Shown here in pieces: positions 20,723-30,308 of a DNA stretch of 62,573 nucleotides. The notes beneath the pieces are model-generated. The model searched no databases and had not been told where the DNA came from. It saw only the letters and a program-made list of their open reading frames with translations. The position numbers and the translations under genes are program-made. How positions within the stretch are numbered: position 1 is the first letter of the stretch; each line of letters opens with the position of its first letter. This DNA is from Saprolegnia diclina VS20. Lineage: Eukaryota > Oomycota > Saprolegniomycetes > Saprolegniales > Saprolegniaceae. The DNA lies in contig NW_008246086.1 of the NCBI RefSeq assembly GCF_000281045.1, forward strand, positions 112,513-175,085, in the 5' to 3' direction.

Positions 20723-21714
20723 ATGAGCGCGGTCAACGCCACGCTTCTTGCTGATGGCTACTGGGGCCCCCCGACGAGCAGCGTCGACTGGTACAACATT
20801 CCGTCCTATCTTTTGTGGGCATGGACCAACCCACGTATCTTGTAGGTGCGAAGACAACTACGTCTGGTCTTACTACATTGCAGAGTGGTGGAACTCGTGG
20901 AGGTACATTTCTTCATCCACCATCAACGCCGTCTCGAATCCATCTACCTCTAGCAACGTTCCGCCGCTGCTGCTTGCACTCTACGCCCTCTACAAGTCGC
21001 GCCTCGCGTACGCCAACCACGCACAGCCAGCGATCATTCGCTTCGCCTACATTGTACCTCTGGTCATCTTTTCTGGCTCGTTCGCCTTCCACTCGACGCT
21101 CACGTACGCAGGCCAGCTCCTCGACGAACTCCCCATGATGTACGGAACCCTCTTCTTTCACTACATCAGCCTCCGGTACCATCCAACGATGAAGTGGGTG
21201 CTCATCGCCTTTGCCGTCGGCCTCACGATCGCTCTCTCCATCGTCGGCCACGCTCCCCTCGCATTCCAATTTGCCTACGGCTTTCTGGTCCATCGTCAGT
21301 CTAAGTATTGCATCCACTGATGCATTGCATGGGTAGACAGTCGCGCTCGTCGTGCGAAGCATCGTCCTGCACCGACAGCACAAGGACGTGAGCGAGACGC
21401 GGCTCTTGCAGCTCGGCGCGCTCTTGTACGCGGGAGGGTTTGTACTCTGGATCGCCGACCAAGCGTTTTGTCCGTCGGCCAAGCAGCTGCACTTGCACGC
21501 GATCTGGCATCTCCTCTCGGGGGCCGGGACGTTTATGTGGATCCAGTTTGCGTGCGCATACGAGCTGAGCATGCACGAAGAGCGTCTTCGCGTCCGCAAG
21601 ATCGCGTGCATCTTGCCCTACTGCGTCCGATCGAGTGCGCCGGCAAGCACGCCCACCACAACGCCACAGGTGGCCTTCGTATCGAGGGCATCCGACCACG
21701 TCGACACACTTTAA
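20723..21714 (+). CDS. Alkaline ceramidase (ACER/YPC1 family), copy 1
   Basis: Integral membrane amidase that hydrolyses ceramide or phytoceramide to a sphingoid base and fatty acid in ER/Golgi membranes. Four exons: MSAVNATLLADGYWGPPTSS ending at DW; CEDNYVWSYYIAEWWNSW; a long helix-rich exon from SNVPPLLLALYALYKSR; and a last exon from TVALVVRSIVLHR. The introns are about 51-55, 51 and 49 nt. The family's calcium-site motif DWCE.NY...(A)E is spread over exons 1-2. The zinc-site residues lie in FHSTLTYAGQLLDELPM and HAIWHLLSG. Seven membrane helices fit the family. The C-terminal tail after CVRSSAP is unrelated to that of copy 3. It heads the ceramidase/heme-oxygenase duplication block. Confidence 0.87.
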
Positions 21715-22368
21715 CATGTCGTACAAGTCTGCAATACGATCTGACGTTATTGCTGGGACGAAGCACGTGAAACATCACCGTTCGATGTGTATTTGCCTCA
21801 AGTTCGAGCAACTCATGCTCGCACGATGTGCCACGGCGCAATAAGAACTCTGTTCGGGCGCTTGGACTCGGCATTTCGCTAATTACAATCCGCCGTCGCG
21901 TGCACGATACACGCGCAGATGCCGAAATGATATACAAAGACCCAATGTAGAGAGTAGCGTCATGGAGCTCGTGGCGTCGACGAATCGGAGGAGGATGCGA
22001 GCGTCCGTTCGTGTCTGGTCGCCGCGTCGGGTTCCTACGATAGGCTCGTGGCACCGGCAGTCCCTTCGACGGAGGACGACGCGGTTGCAGCAGCTGCTTG
22101 GATCAGGTCGACGCGTGCCTCGGAGCGACGAGGGGTCGCACACGACCAAGCGTCGTGGCGGATGTCGTATGCAATTCGATGACCCAACACACTGGATGCC
22201 GAGACAGAATTTCATCGCACTTGGCAAACACTTGGCGTTTGTATGGGCGACGTGCATCACGTCAACCAAAAGATTGTCGATCAGGCATTACAGCGGCCAC
22301 CATGATCTTAAACTTGAACTTTGTATGCGATCGCAAGGATTGATCATCCGCGATTATGACGGATCCGG
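21715..22368. other. Intergenic stretch upstream of heme oxygenase 1
   Basis: Short frames on both strands (for example FDDPTHWMPRQNFIALGKHL near 22180, +) cannot be extended into a gene. It could contain a gene relic; no element was identified until the CCAAT cluster at 22369. Confidence 0.4.
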
Positions 22369-22453
22369 CCAATCGGCGAAATCAGCTTGATTGTCAATCT
22401 CGTTGCGCCTGCCGCCGACCAATCACAGACCGGGCAGGCAGTCCCGGTCCAAT
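22369..22453 (+). promoter_or_regulatory. Triple CCAAT-box cluster before heme oxygenase 1
   Basis: CCAAT occurs at 22369-22373, 22419-22423 and 22449-22453, all in the same orientation and each followed by a C or CGG context (CCAATC). The last is 65 bp before the start codon. NF-Y-type binding is the usual reading of clustered CCAAT boxes in eukaryotes. Confidence 0.5.
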
Positions 22454-22518
22454 CACCTTGGAGGTTGCGCCAAGGCTGGATCCAGTGTCATTTTGCAATT
22501 TCCAGCGTCTTGACCAGC

Positions 22519-23886
22519 ATGACTGCGACCACGATCGAAGAGAACTGCCCAGCGTTCGACAACGGCTGCCCCTTCAAGGACGCCAAGGAGCGCGTCGCCG
22601 ACTGCACCTTCTTCGCCAAGGGCTGCCCCTTCAAGGAGACGAAGGACATGACCGCGCTCTACGATGAGCTCCAGGCGGCGATCCCGGCGTCGCACCACGA
22701 GACGGGCACGGCCGCGGCCGAGTCGGTCCTCGCCATGTTCCAGAGCATCCACACCGTGAGCCGCACCAAGAAGACCGAGGTCGGCGCCTGCCCCGTTTTT
22801 GTCACGACGTGCCCGTTCAAGACGATCACCAAGGACGGCCGCCCACTCGTGGACGAGCTCCAGATGCGCGCGTGGGGCCAATTCAACGACGACAGCAGCA
22901 GCGAGGACGAGGCGCCCCCGCGCAAGCAAGGCCACCTCGCCGAGGACCTCAAGTACGGCACGAAAAAATCACACAAGGAGGCCGAGAACGTCCACTTTAT
23001 CCGCGAGTTCATCAAGGGCCGCATCAACAAGGACGCGTACAAGACGATGGTCGCCATGTTCTACTACGTCTACGGCGAGCTCGAAGAGCAGATGCGCCGC
23101 GCCTATGCGCTCCGCGACCCGATCTTCTCGCCGCTGCACTTTCCCGACGAGCTCGAGCGCAAGAAGGCGCTCGAAGTCGACTTGGCGTACTACTATGGCC
23201 CCAACTGGGCATCGACGATGCCGGCCATGACGCCTGCGACAAAGGAGTACATTGCGCGCCTCCAGTATATTGGCACGAACGAACCGTCCATCTTGGTTGC
23301 CCACGCGTACACGCGGTACCTCGGCGACCTCTCGGGCGGTCAGATCCTCAAGAAGATTGCCATCAAGGCGCTCGGCCTCGAGAACGGCAACGGCACGGCG
23401 TTCTACGACTTTAAGAATATGACCACGACCCACAAGGTGTTCAAGAACAAGTACCGTGACGCGCTCAACAACTTGCACGTGACGCAGGCCATCTCGGACC
23501 GCTTGGTCGAGGAAGCCAACCTCGCGTTCCTTCTCAACATGAAGCTCTTTGAGGAGCTCGACGTGCTCTCGGGCTTCAACACGCCCGAGCAGCAGCAAGC
23601 CGACGCGATTCTGCGCCGCCGCCAGGCCGAGACCGCGCCCAAGGAAGTCGAGACGCGCACGGGCGGTGTGTGCCCGTTTGCCAAGATGGTTGGTCAGCCC
23701 GGCATCAAGGAGCTCGCGATGAAGTACCACGGCGATGACATGAGCGCCGACGAGTTTGATGAGCTCAAGGCCGAGTACGATGCGGCCAAGTGGGAGGCAC
23801 GCAAGAAGCTTCTGAAGCAGTACAGCGTCTCGATGCTGGTCATGGGCGCCGCCGTCGGTCTCTCGCTCTTCTTCAAGCAGCATTAA
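22519..23886 (+). CDS. Heme oxygenase 1 of 2, tail-anchored, with six Cys-Pro motifs
   Basis: 455 residues without introns. The catalytic domain (about 140-350) has the proximal-His region GTKKSHKEAENVHF (His152, aligning with human HO-1 His25) and the signature AYTRYLGDLSGGQILKKIA, with the distal-helix glycines and Asp intact. It should therefore convert heme to biliverdin, CO and iron. A hydrophobic C-terminus (SVSMLVMGAAVGLSLFF) predicts an ER tail anchor. The N-terminal 110 residues carry Cys-Pro pairs at 10, 17, 36, 91 and 98, three of them in a CPFK context, and a sixth, VCPFAK, at 385. Cys-Pro-Phe motifs are heme-regulatory motifs in human HO-2. The start at 22519 is preferred because the 44 upstream in-frame codons overlap the CCAAT cluster. 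A paralogue lies at 27576-28980. Confidence 0.9.
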   Translation: MTATTIEENCPAFDNGCPFKDAKERVADCTFFAKGCPFKETKDMTALYDELQAAIPASHHETGTAAAESVLAMFQSIHTVSRTKKTEVGACPVFVTTCPFKTITKDGRPLVDELQMRAWGQFNDDSSSEDEAPPRKQGHLAEDLKYGTKKSHKEAENVHFIREFIKGRINKDAYKTMVAMFYYVYGELEEQMRRAYALRDPIFSPLHFPDELERKKALEVDLAYYYGPNWASTMPAMTPATKEYIARLQYIGTNEPSILVAHAYTRYLGDLSGGQILKKIAIKALGLENGNGTAFYDFKNMTTTHKVFKNKYRDALNNLHVTQAISDRLVEEANLAFLLNMKLFEELDVLSGFNTPEQQQADAILRRRQAETAPKEVETRTGGVCPFAKMVGQPGIKELAMKYHGDDMSADEFDELKAEYDAAKWEARKKLLKQYSVSMLVMGAAVGLSLFFKQH

Positions 23887-24145
23887 GGCTTAGGGCTAGG
23901 GCTTTCAACTACTATTTACATCCTTAATCGACGATGAACATCAAATCTCCACGTGAACAGACAATCGTGTGCATCGCTAGTAGACATGACCTCGATCACG
24001 ACAACGAGACCGAAGCGTCCTATCTGACGTGATACGTTTGGCGACCAGTTCAAGCTCGGTAGCTGATGGTAGTGTCTGCAACAAATGAGGGTATTGGAAA
24101 AATGAATCCAAAATTGTTACCAGTGGCAGCTATGACCTAGGGCTA

Positions 24146-25046
24146 TTACTTGGCCGTGTGGGCCGTCGTGTACGGCAGGATGGCGCCAATGCGCTGGACG
24201 CGCAACGTCTTCTTGCTGCGCGAGAGCTCGTGCGCGCAGGCAAACTGAATCCACACAAACGTGCCGGTCCCCGAGAGGAGGTGCCACAAGGCATGGAGCT
24301 GCAATGGCTTGACAGTCGCGCAAAAGTGCTGGTCGAGCAGCCAAAGGCCAAATGCAGCCACGTACAAGACCGCGCCGAGCTGCAACAAGCGCGTGTGCCC
24401 GACATCTTCGTGGTTGACGTTGAACAAAAGGCTACGCGCAAGAAGCGCGGCCACCTACGCAGCAGTCGTATGTTAGCGTCGTCGCCTTGTGCTCTTCTTT
24501 ATGACGTACGAGCGTGCCGTAGGCAACGCGGAAGGGCATGGGCGACTCGGGGAAGAAGGCCATCATGAGCGTGAGCCCGATTGCAAACGCGATAAGGACC
24601 CACTTCGTGATCGGGTTGTGCCGGAGGCTAATGTAGTGAAAGTAGAGCGTGCCGTACATCATGGGGAGTTCGTCGAGCATTTGGCCCACAAACGACAAGG
24701 TCGAGTGAAAGGCAAACGAGCCGGCAAAGACAATGACGGGCACGAGGTACGCGATGCGGATCGAGGTTGGCTGCGCGCTGTCGGCGTACGCCTGGCGCGA
24801 CTTGTACATGGCGTAAAGCGCCAAGGCGAGCGGCGGCACGTTGCTACACATTAGAAATGATTGGGCCATGGTGTCAACGCGGCGGCCAACCTCCACGAGT
24901 TCCACCACTCGGCAATGTAGAAGGACCACACGTAGTTGTCTTCGCACCTAGTACAGACTGAGGTCGTCGCGTCACGCGTATGATGCAACGGACCAGTCGA
25001 CGCTGCTCGTCGGCGCGCCCCAGTAGCCCATCTCGGTCGTCGCCAT
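24146..25046 (-). CDS. Alkaline ceramidase, copy 2
   Basis: Four exons with the same layout as copy 1: MATTEMGYWGAPTSSVDW, then CEDNYVWSFYIAEWWNSW, then SNVPPLALALYAMYKSR onward, then AALLARSLLFNVNHEDVG to the stop at 24146. The calcium-site residues (D, W, E, N and the later E) and zinc-site blocks FHSTLSFVGQMLDELPM and HALWHLLSG are all present, so it should be active. Protein divergence from copy 1 is clearly greater than that between copies 1 and 3 (AYLVPVIVFAG against AYIVPLVIFSG). This copy is therefore the older duplicate. It is convergent with heme oxygenase 1, about 260 bp away. Confidence 0.86.
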
Positions 25047-25356
25047 GCTCGGATCTGCCTGATGACGAAATGAGAAAAAAGGCAAAGTGCAAAAAACGGC
25101 GTTATTAATAGCCGGTGCAGCCATCATGCGATGGAGCTTCAACCTGCCGTCTCGCGTCATCAAGCGACCTGTAGGCGCCAAGGGAATACTGTATGAGACT
25201 CTGTACGGCTACCGACTCCATAGCGCCGACCGTAAACCTTCGTACTACTCGTACTCTCATTTATAACAAAAACAGGATCAGCTCATATTTAGGCTAGGGA
25301 CACGTTTTAGCGCCAATTCCGCTTCTTCCAGAGCGACGGCCTCAGCGAATGTGACT

Positions 25357-26119
25357 TTAAACAGCGTGGTACACGTCCTCCGCCTCGGTCCAGTGGGACG
25401 GCGCACTCGATCGGACGCAGTAGGGCAAGATGCACGCAACCTTGCGGACGCGAAGACGCCCTTCGTGCATGCTCAACTCGTACGCGCACGCAAACTGAAT
25501 CCACACAAACGTCCCGGCCCCCGAGAGGAGATGCCAGATCGCGTGCAAGTGCAGCGGCTTGGCCGACGGAAAAAACAATTGGTCGGCGATCCAGAGTACA
25601 AACCCTCCCGCGTACAAAAGCGCGCCGAGCTGCAAGAGCCGCGTCTCGCTCACGTCCTTGTGCCGGCGGTGCAGGACGATGCTTCGCACGACGAGCGCGA
25701 CTGTCTACCCATCCAATGCATCAGTGGATGCAATACTGAGACTGACGATGGACCAGAAAGCCGCAGGCAAATTGGAACGCGAGAGGAGCGTGGCCGACGA
25801 TGGAGAGAGCGATCGTGAGGCCGACGGCAAAGGCGATGAGCACCCACTTCATCGTTGGATGGTACCGGAGGCTGATGTAGTGAAAGAAGAGGGTTCCGTA
25901 CATCATGGGGAGCTCGTCAAGGAGCTGGCCTGCGTACGTGAGCGTCGAGTGGAAGGCGAACGAGCCGGAAAAGATGACCAGAGGTACAATGTAGGCGAAG
26001 CGAATGATCGCTGGCTGTGCGTCGTTGGCGTACGCGAGGCGCGACTTGTAGAGGGCGTAGAGTGCAAGCAGCAGCGGCGGAACGTTGCTAGAGGTAGATG
26101 GATTCGAGAGATTGGCAAT
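25357..26119 (-). pseudogene. 5'-truncated alkaline ceramidase, copy 3
   Basis: Exons 3 and 4 of a ceramidase almost identical to copy 1, including the 49-nt intron between them. Similarity runs through the last 22 nt of intron 2 (26098-26119) and then stops abruptly, so exons 1 and 2 with the GYWGPP and DWCEDNY calcium-site motifs are absent. The zinc-site blocks (FHSTLTYAGQLLDELPM, HAIWHLLSG) remain. A frame continues upstream through the intron remnant to an ATG at 26185, so an N-terminally different protein cannot be excluded. The last residues (SHWTEAEDVYHAV) also differ from copy 1. I read it as a recent partial, inverted duplicate and probably non-functional. Confidence 0.75.
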
Positions 26120-26185
26120 TTTCCCTGTACTAATCAGCACAATTTGTGCAGCCTCCTGTTGCAACACGTGGGGTCGGCAACACAT

Positions 26186-27466
26186 ATGTATGGGCAGTCC
26201 ACAGCCTGTCGAGAATATGCTGCAAACTACAGTCCCAAGTGTTGTGCGATACTACATGTGTCAAGTGCGTGCGCTACAGCCACCGCGTTGGCGCACACTA
26301 GTCGGACATCCCACGAAGACTTGCAAGCACCTTTCCCCTGGGACGAAGCTCTGGGACGAGTGACACAGGACAGCACCCACGGTCGAGAAACATCTGCTAT
26401 GGACCGTCGAGAAAGTGTCGAGAATATATCCCGTGAACTGTACACTGTACCCCTCATCTTGCAGGTAGTAATTTCATAATAACTTAGCAATCGTTTGGAA
26501 TACGCTCAAGCGATGTACGCTTGCATTGTCCAGGCTTGGCTTGACCTATCCAGAGATAACCTTATGTACAATCCACTCACCACAACGGACAATCCTAAAG
26601 ACCCTACACACCACCATTTTACCAGCAAGTCTGTTGGGTGCCGTGCGGCGACGCCCAACGTCTGTTGTTGTGCTGGATGCGTGGTGTGATTGTCTAACAA
26701 TTCGAATTTCTTTGCTATTAAAAACGCGCCAGAACCCCCTGTGCCAGCATTGGACGGTGCAATTTCCTTTCTGAAAAAGAAACCCAATACCGTACAGTCC
26801 CTGGTGTCAGTGCCAGTACCAATTGGGAGCGGTCTCAGTCCATACATGTACCGGTACAGTACATATTTGTCTTGCAGAGTCCGGGGATTCGGTCCTTCTT
26901 GATAGATTGCTGGAGGAAGAATGCATCGAACGGAGCGATGTACACCCCTCTCAAAGCGACAACGTGACCTAGAAGCGAGCCTGCCAGCCTTTTTCACTCA
27001 GCTCTGAGACAGACTCGATCGTTTTCGAATCGCGCACGGTTTGTATGCCAGGCTACTCCCGACCCGACGATCGAACAACAGCTTGGCTACGTCCCATGGC
27101 CGATCTGCTTCTGCCAATGACGAACGACGAATGATAGATGGGAGGGTATGCGGCCGTCTGCGTGTCTTTTCAAGCATTCGATGGTGCGCAGCAATTGTTG
27201 TCTCGAGACAGCCTGCGAAACTCCCTCTCCTCTTGCGGCTTCAAGTCCCTTCAAGCGCGCCCGATCCTCCCGCTTCGACACCAAACCAAAGGTCGACGAA
27301 GCTTACACTCGAACTTTCTTTCTCGACAAAAGCATTCCTCGTCGACGATAAGCGACCTACTAGGAGACACTGGCTGTCGTCGGCCGAGCAGCTTCAACAC
27401 GTTTTTTTGGGGGCGCGTGTTTTTCCCGCCACGTTCTCGGCCCGACACCCAACTTGCGACAATGCA
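26186..27466. other. 1.3-kb spacer without a supported gene
   Basis: More AT-rich than the surrounding genes. It contains a minus-strand open frame from 26997 to 26506 (FFFRKEIAPSNAGTGGSG) with no recognisable domain, and homopolymer-rich patches near 26700-26790. It may carry relics of the segment moved with the truncated ceramidase. Confidence 0.35.
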
Positions 27467-27501
27467 CCAATCACGGGGCGCGCAGCCAGAATGCAGCCAA
27501 T
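27467..27501 (+). promoter_or_regulatory. CCAAT-box pair before heme oxygenase 2
   Basis: CCAATC at 27467 and 27497, 30 bp apart and same orientation, 75-110 bp before the start codon. The 30-bp spacing equals that of the last two boxes of heme oxygenase 1, consistent with a shared promoter design. Confidence 0.5.
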
Positions 27502-27575
27502 CAGCGTGCGCGCGTCACACCGACGACCATGCTCTCGACTGCATTTTCGCACTCGCTCTGCGCCGGGACAGCAGC

Positions 27576-28980
27576 ATGCCCAGCCTCGCCGCCATGGACG
27601 CACCGCCCCTCGAGCCCAAGACGTTCCACGATGGGGACGCCTCGGCGATGGCTGGTAGACGCATCCTCCTAATTGACTGCGTAGCTCATGGACGCGGCCC
27701 TCTGTAGGTACTACGCTCGCCGACCCGTCGGCGCCCGAGGCGCACTACGCCGAGGACAACCCCTGTAAACCTCAACCATCGTGACGACTAGTAGGCTCAT
27801 CAATGCACGATATATAGTGGCGACGCAGATGACGGACCTCTTCAAGCTCATCCACGAAGTGAGCTTGACCAAGCGGCAGGAAGTCGACCCGGCGCTCGTG
27901 ACAAAATGCCACAAGACGGGCGTGACGCCGCAGGACCGGCCGCTCGGCGCCGAGCTCGAGCTGCGAACCTGGGGTCTCTTTGAGGACGAGGCTGTCGTCG
28001 CGCCACCGACGCCGGCGAAGACGCCGACGGTCAACCTCGCCAAGGACCTCAAGTACGGCACGAAAAAATCGCATCGGGAAGCCGAGAACGTCCACTACAT
28101 TCGCGAATTCCTCAAAGGCCGCGTGAACCGGGATGCGTACAAGTGTATGCTGGCCATGTACTACTACATTTACACCGAGCTCGAAGAGATGATGCGGGCC
28201 GCGTTCGAAGCGCACGACCCGATCTACAGCCCGTTGCACTTTCCGACCGAGCTCAACCGCGTGAGCGCGCTTGCAGAGGACCTCGCCTTCTTCTTTGGCC
28301 CGAACTGGGCCAAGGTCATGCCGCCGCCGACGCGGGCGACGAAGGAGTATCTCGCGCGCCTCCACTACATTGGCACGAGCGAACCGTCCATCTTGGTGGC
28401 CCATGCGTACACGCGGTACCTCGGCGACCTCTCGGGCGGCCAAGTGCTCAAGCGCATTGCCATCAAGTCTATGGACCTCCACGACGGGCTCGGCACGGCG
28501 TTCTACGACTTCAACAACATGAAGATCAAGCACAAGGTGTTCAAGGACAAGTACCGCTCGATCCTCGACACTCTCGACGTGAGCCAAGAGGTCTCGGACC
28601 GCTTGGTCGAGGAAGCCAACCTCGCGTTCCTTCTCAACATGAAGCTCTTTGAGGAGCTCGACATCATTTCCGGCTACAGTACGCTCGAGAAGCAGCAGGC
28701 GGAAGCGGTCTTGCGCCGACGCGAAGCCGAGGCCCTCGCGACGCCGACCGACGTTCCGAAGAGCGCGTGCCCATTTGCCAAGCTCATTGGCCAGCCCGGT
28801 ATCCGCGAGCTCGCAATGAAGTACCACGGCGACGACTTTACGCCCGAAGAGTTTGCGACGCTCCAGGCCGAGTACGATGCGATCCAGGCCGCGTCGAGAA
28901 GGAAGTTCATTGCGCAGTGCGGCTACACGCTCCTCGCGGTCGGCGCGACGGTCGCCGTGTCGCTGCTCCGAAAACGGTAG
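27576..28980 (+). CDS. Heme oxygenase 2 of 2, tail-anchored
   Basis: Three exons (27576-27654, 27708-27764, 27818-28980) give about 432 residues from MPSLAAMDAPPLEP; the second ATG at 27594 has the better context and may be the real start. The catalytic core is complete: GTKKSHREAENVHYIREF with the proximal His, and RYLGDLSGGQVLKRIA. The C-terminus has the tail anchor (TLLAVGATVAVSLLRKR). Unlike its paralogue it keeps only one Cys-Pro-Phe motif (SACPFAKLIG near the C-terminus); the Cys-rich N-terminal extension is replaced by an unrelated acidic one and has gained two introns. This suggests different heme sensing or regulation for two enzymes with the same reaction. Confidence 0.88.
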
Positions 28981-29121
28981 AGCCATAGTCGTAGTCGTAG
29001 TAGTCGTAGGATAGGATGTTATTAGATGGGACGCTGACGAAGTCAACTCGGTTGTGGTGTACGTTCGTTGTCCGTGGCGTGAAGTACCGTCGAGTGGAAT
29101 AGCAAATGAGGCTACGATGGA

Positions 29122-29977
29122 CTACAGCGACGGCGAGTGCTTGAGAAGGTCGAGGATCGTGGCGAGCTGCGCGTCGTGGGCGAGCGCTTTCGCGGCCGAG
29201 AGCGCAGCGTCCTCTTCTCGCTGCTGGGCTACGCTACGCTCGAACGACGTCTGCCATGCCTGCATGGCGGCCACCTGCGCTTCGAGATCGTGCACGCGCC
29301 TACGATGCAGTCATCATCAGAAAGGGCTACGACTTCAAGGAGATGTACTGAAGCAAGTCGGTATATGTTGGCTGCGCCGGCACGGCCGTCGGGGTTGGTG
29401 GCGGTGCGATAAAGTGTGTGAACGCAGCGTCGTGGCCTGCCACCTCATCGAGGGCATCGTCTTTGGGAAGATCGTCGGGCGTGAGCATCGGTGGCTCGGG
29501 CGGCTTGGTCTTCTCAAAGAGCGCATCGAGGCTCGACTGCGTCTGGAGGCTTGCAACGTGGTAGCGCTGCCGAAAGTTGTCCATCCAGCCATTCGACGCC
29601 TTGAAGTCGGCGATCGAGAGCTCGTTCGCGAGGCGCAGCGCCTTCTCGCGGAGCATTGAGCCCGTCACGAGCACGTTCCGACCGGTCGCTTCTTGGTACC
29701 ACTTGTAGACAAGCGAGCTCAAGAGCGCGTTCGTGTCGGTGCGAAACTTGCGCTTCCGAGCTGCATCGTCGTCCGTGGCCTTGGCCATCGTGATGTACTC
29801 GTGCTTCCGCTTCAAGATACGGCTCACGGTCGCGCTCGAGACGCCAAACTGCTTGGCGAGCTTCGAGTTGGTCGCGTGACCGCGGCTGGCTTGCGCGATG
29901 AGCACGGCCTTCTCGTGCACGCTGAGCTCCTTGGCCGGCTTCTTGATCTTGGCGGCCGGAGGCTCGTCGCTGCCCAT
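29122..29977 (-). CDS. CENP-B / pogo-type double helix-turn-helix protein without DDE core
   Basis: Starts at MGSDEPPAAK. Residues 15-60 form a Psq-like HTH (ELSVHEKAVLIAQASRGHA, then KQFGVSSATVSRILKRKH), and residues 75-145 form the CENP-B second HTH (WYQEATGRNVLVTGSMLREK, SNGWMDNFRQRYHV). A short Pro-rich linker leads to YISLK; a 34-nt intron then gives a coiled-coil C-terminus (RVHDLEAQVAAMQAWQTS to LLKHSPSL), so the whole is about 270 residues. The DDE endonuclease of Tc/pogo transposases is absent. This is the layout of a host protein derived from a transposase (DNA-binding half plus dimerising helix) and probably a nuclear DNA-binding factor. A decayed transposon is less likely because the frame is clean, spliced and ends in a coherent coil. 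Confidence 0.78.
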
Positions 29978-30308
29978 GGCTTGTATCACAATAATGTGCC
30001 GGATATCATGCAAGCGCGGCCATCCGGATACGGTGCAACGCGATCTTGCCGCCAAAAGCTGCTTCAAGCTCCGTTCGGCACCAAGCAGCATCCAGGTAAG
30101 CCCTTGCCGCCCGCGGCCTCTCTTATCACTCTTGGCACTCACTTGCACTCGGGCGCATGCGCCTGCTTCATCACAGCGGATAGAACACCCTATCTGGGCT
30201 TTCCATTTTCACACTATTTCACACATACTTCGAATAGTATAGACACACTATATGCAACCCAATCGATGGATCATTTCGCGAAAGGTCACGGGTCGGGCGA
30301 GGCGCAGC
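29978..30308. other. Divergent intergenic region between CENP-B-like and MORN genes
   Basis: About 330 bp serving two start codons. A CCAAT box (30259-30263, CCAATCGATGG) lies 46 bp before the MORN start. Confidence 0.5.

Noticed and set aside
26506-26997. A 163-codon minus-strand frame in the spacer before heme oxygenase 2
   Set aside because: Compositionally patchy, no recognisable domain, and the region looks like relic DNA.
20723-28980. The ceramidase/heme-oxygenase block as a metabolic gene cluster
   Set aside because: The families share only membrane location; local duplication explains the arrangement without a joint pathway.
27772-29046. A 424-codon frame antisense to heme oxygenase 2
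   Set aside because: Mirror of a strongly codon-biased gene; heme oxygenase 1 has a similar antisense frame, as expected for a codon-usage artefact.
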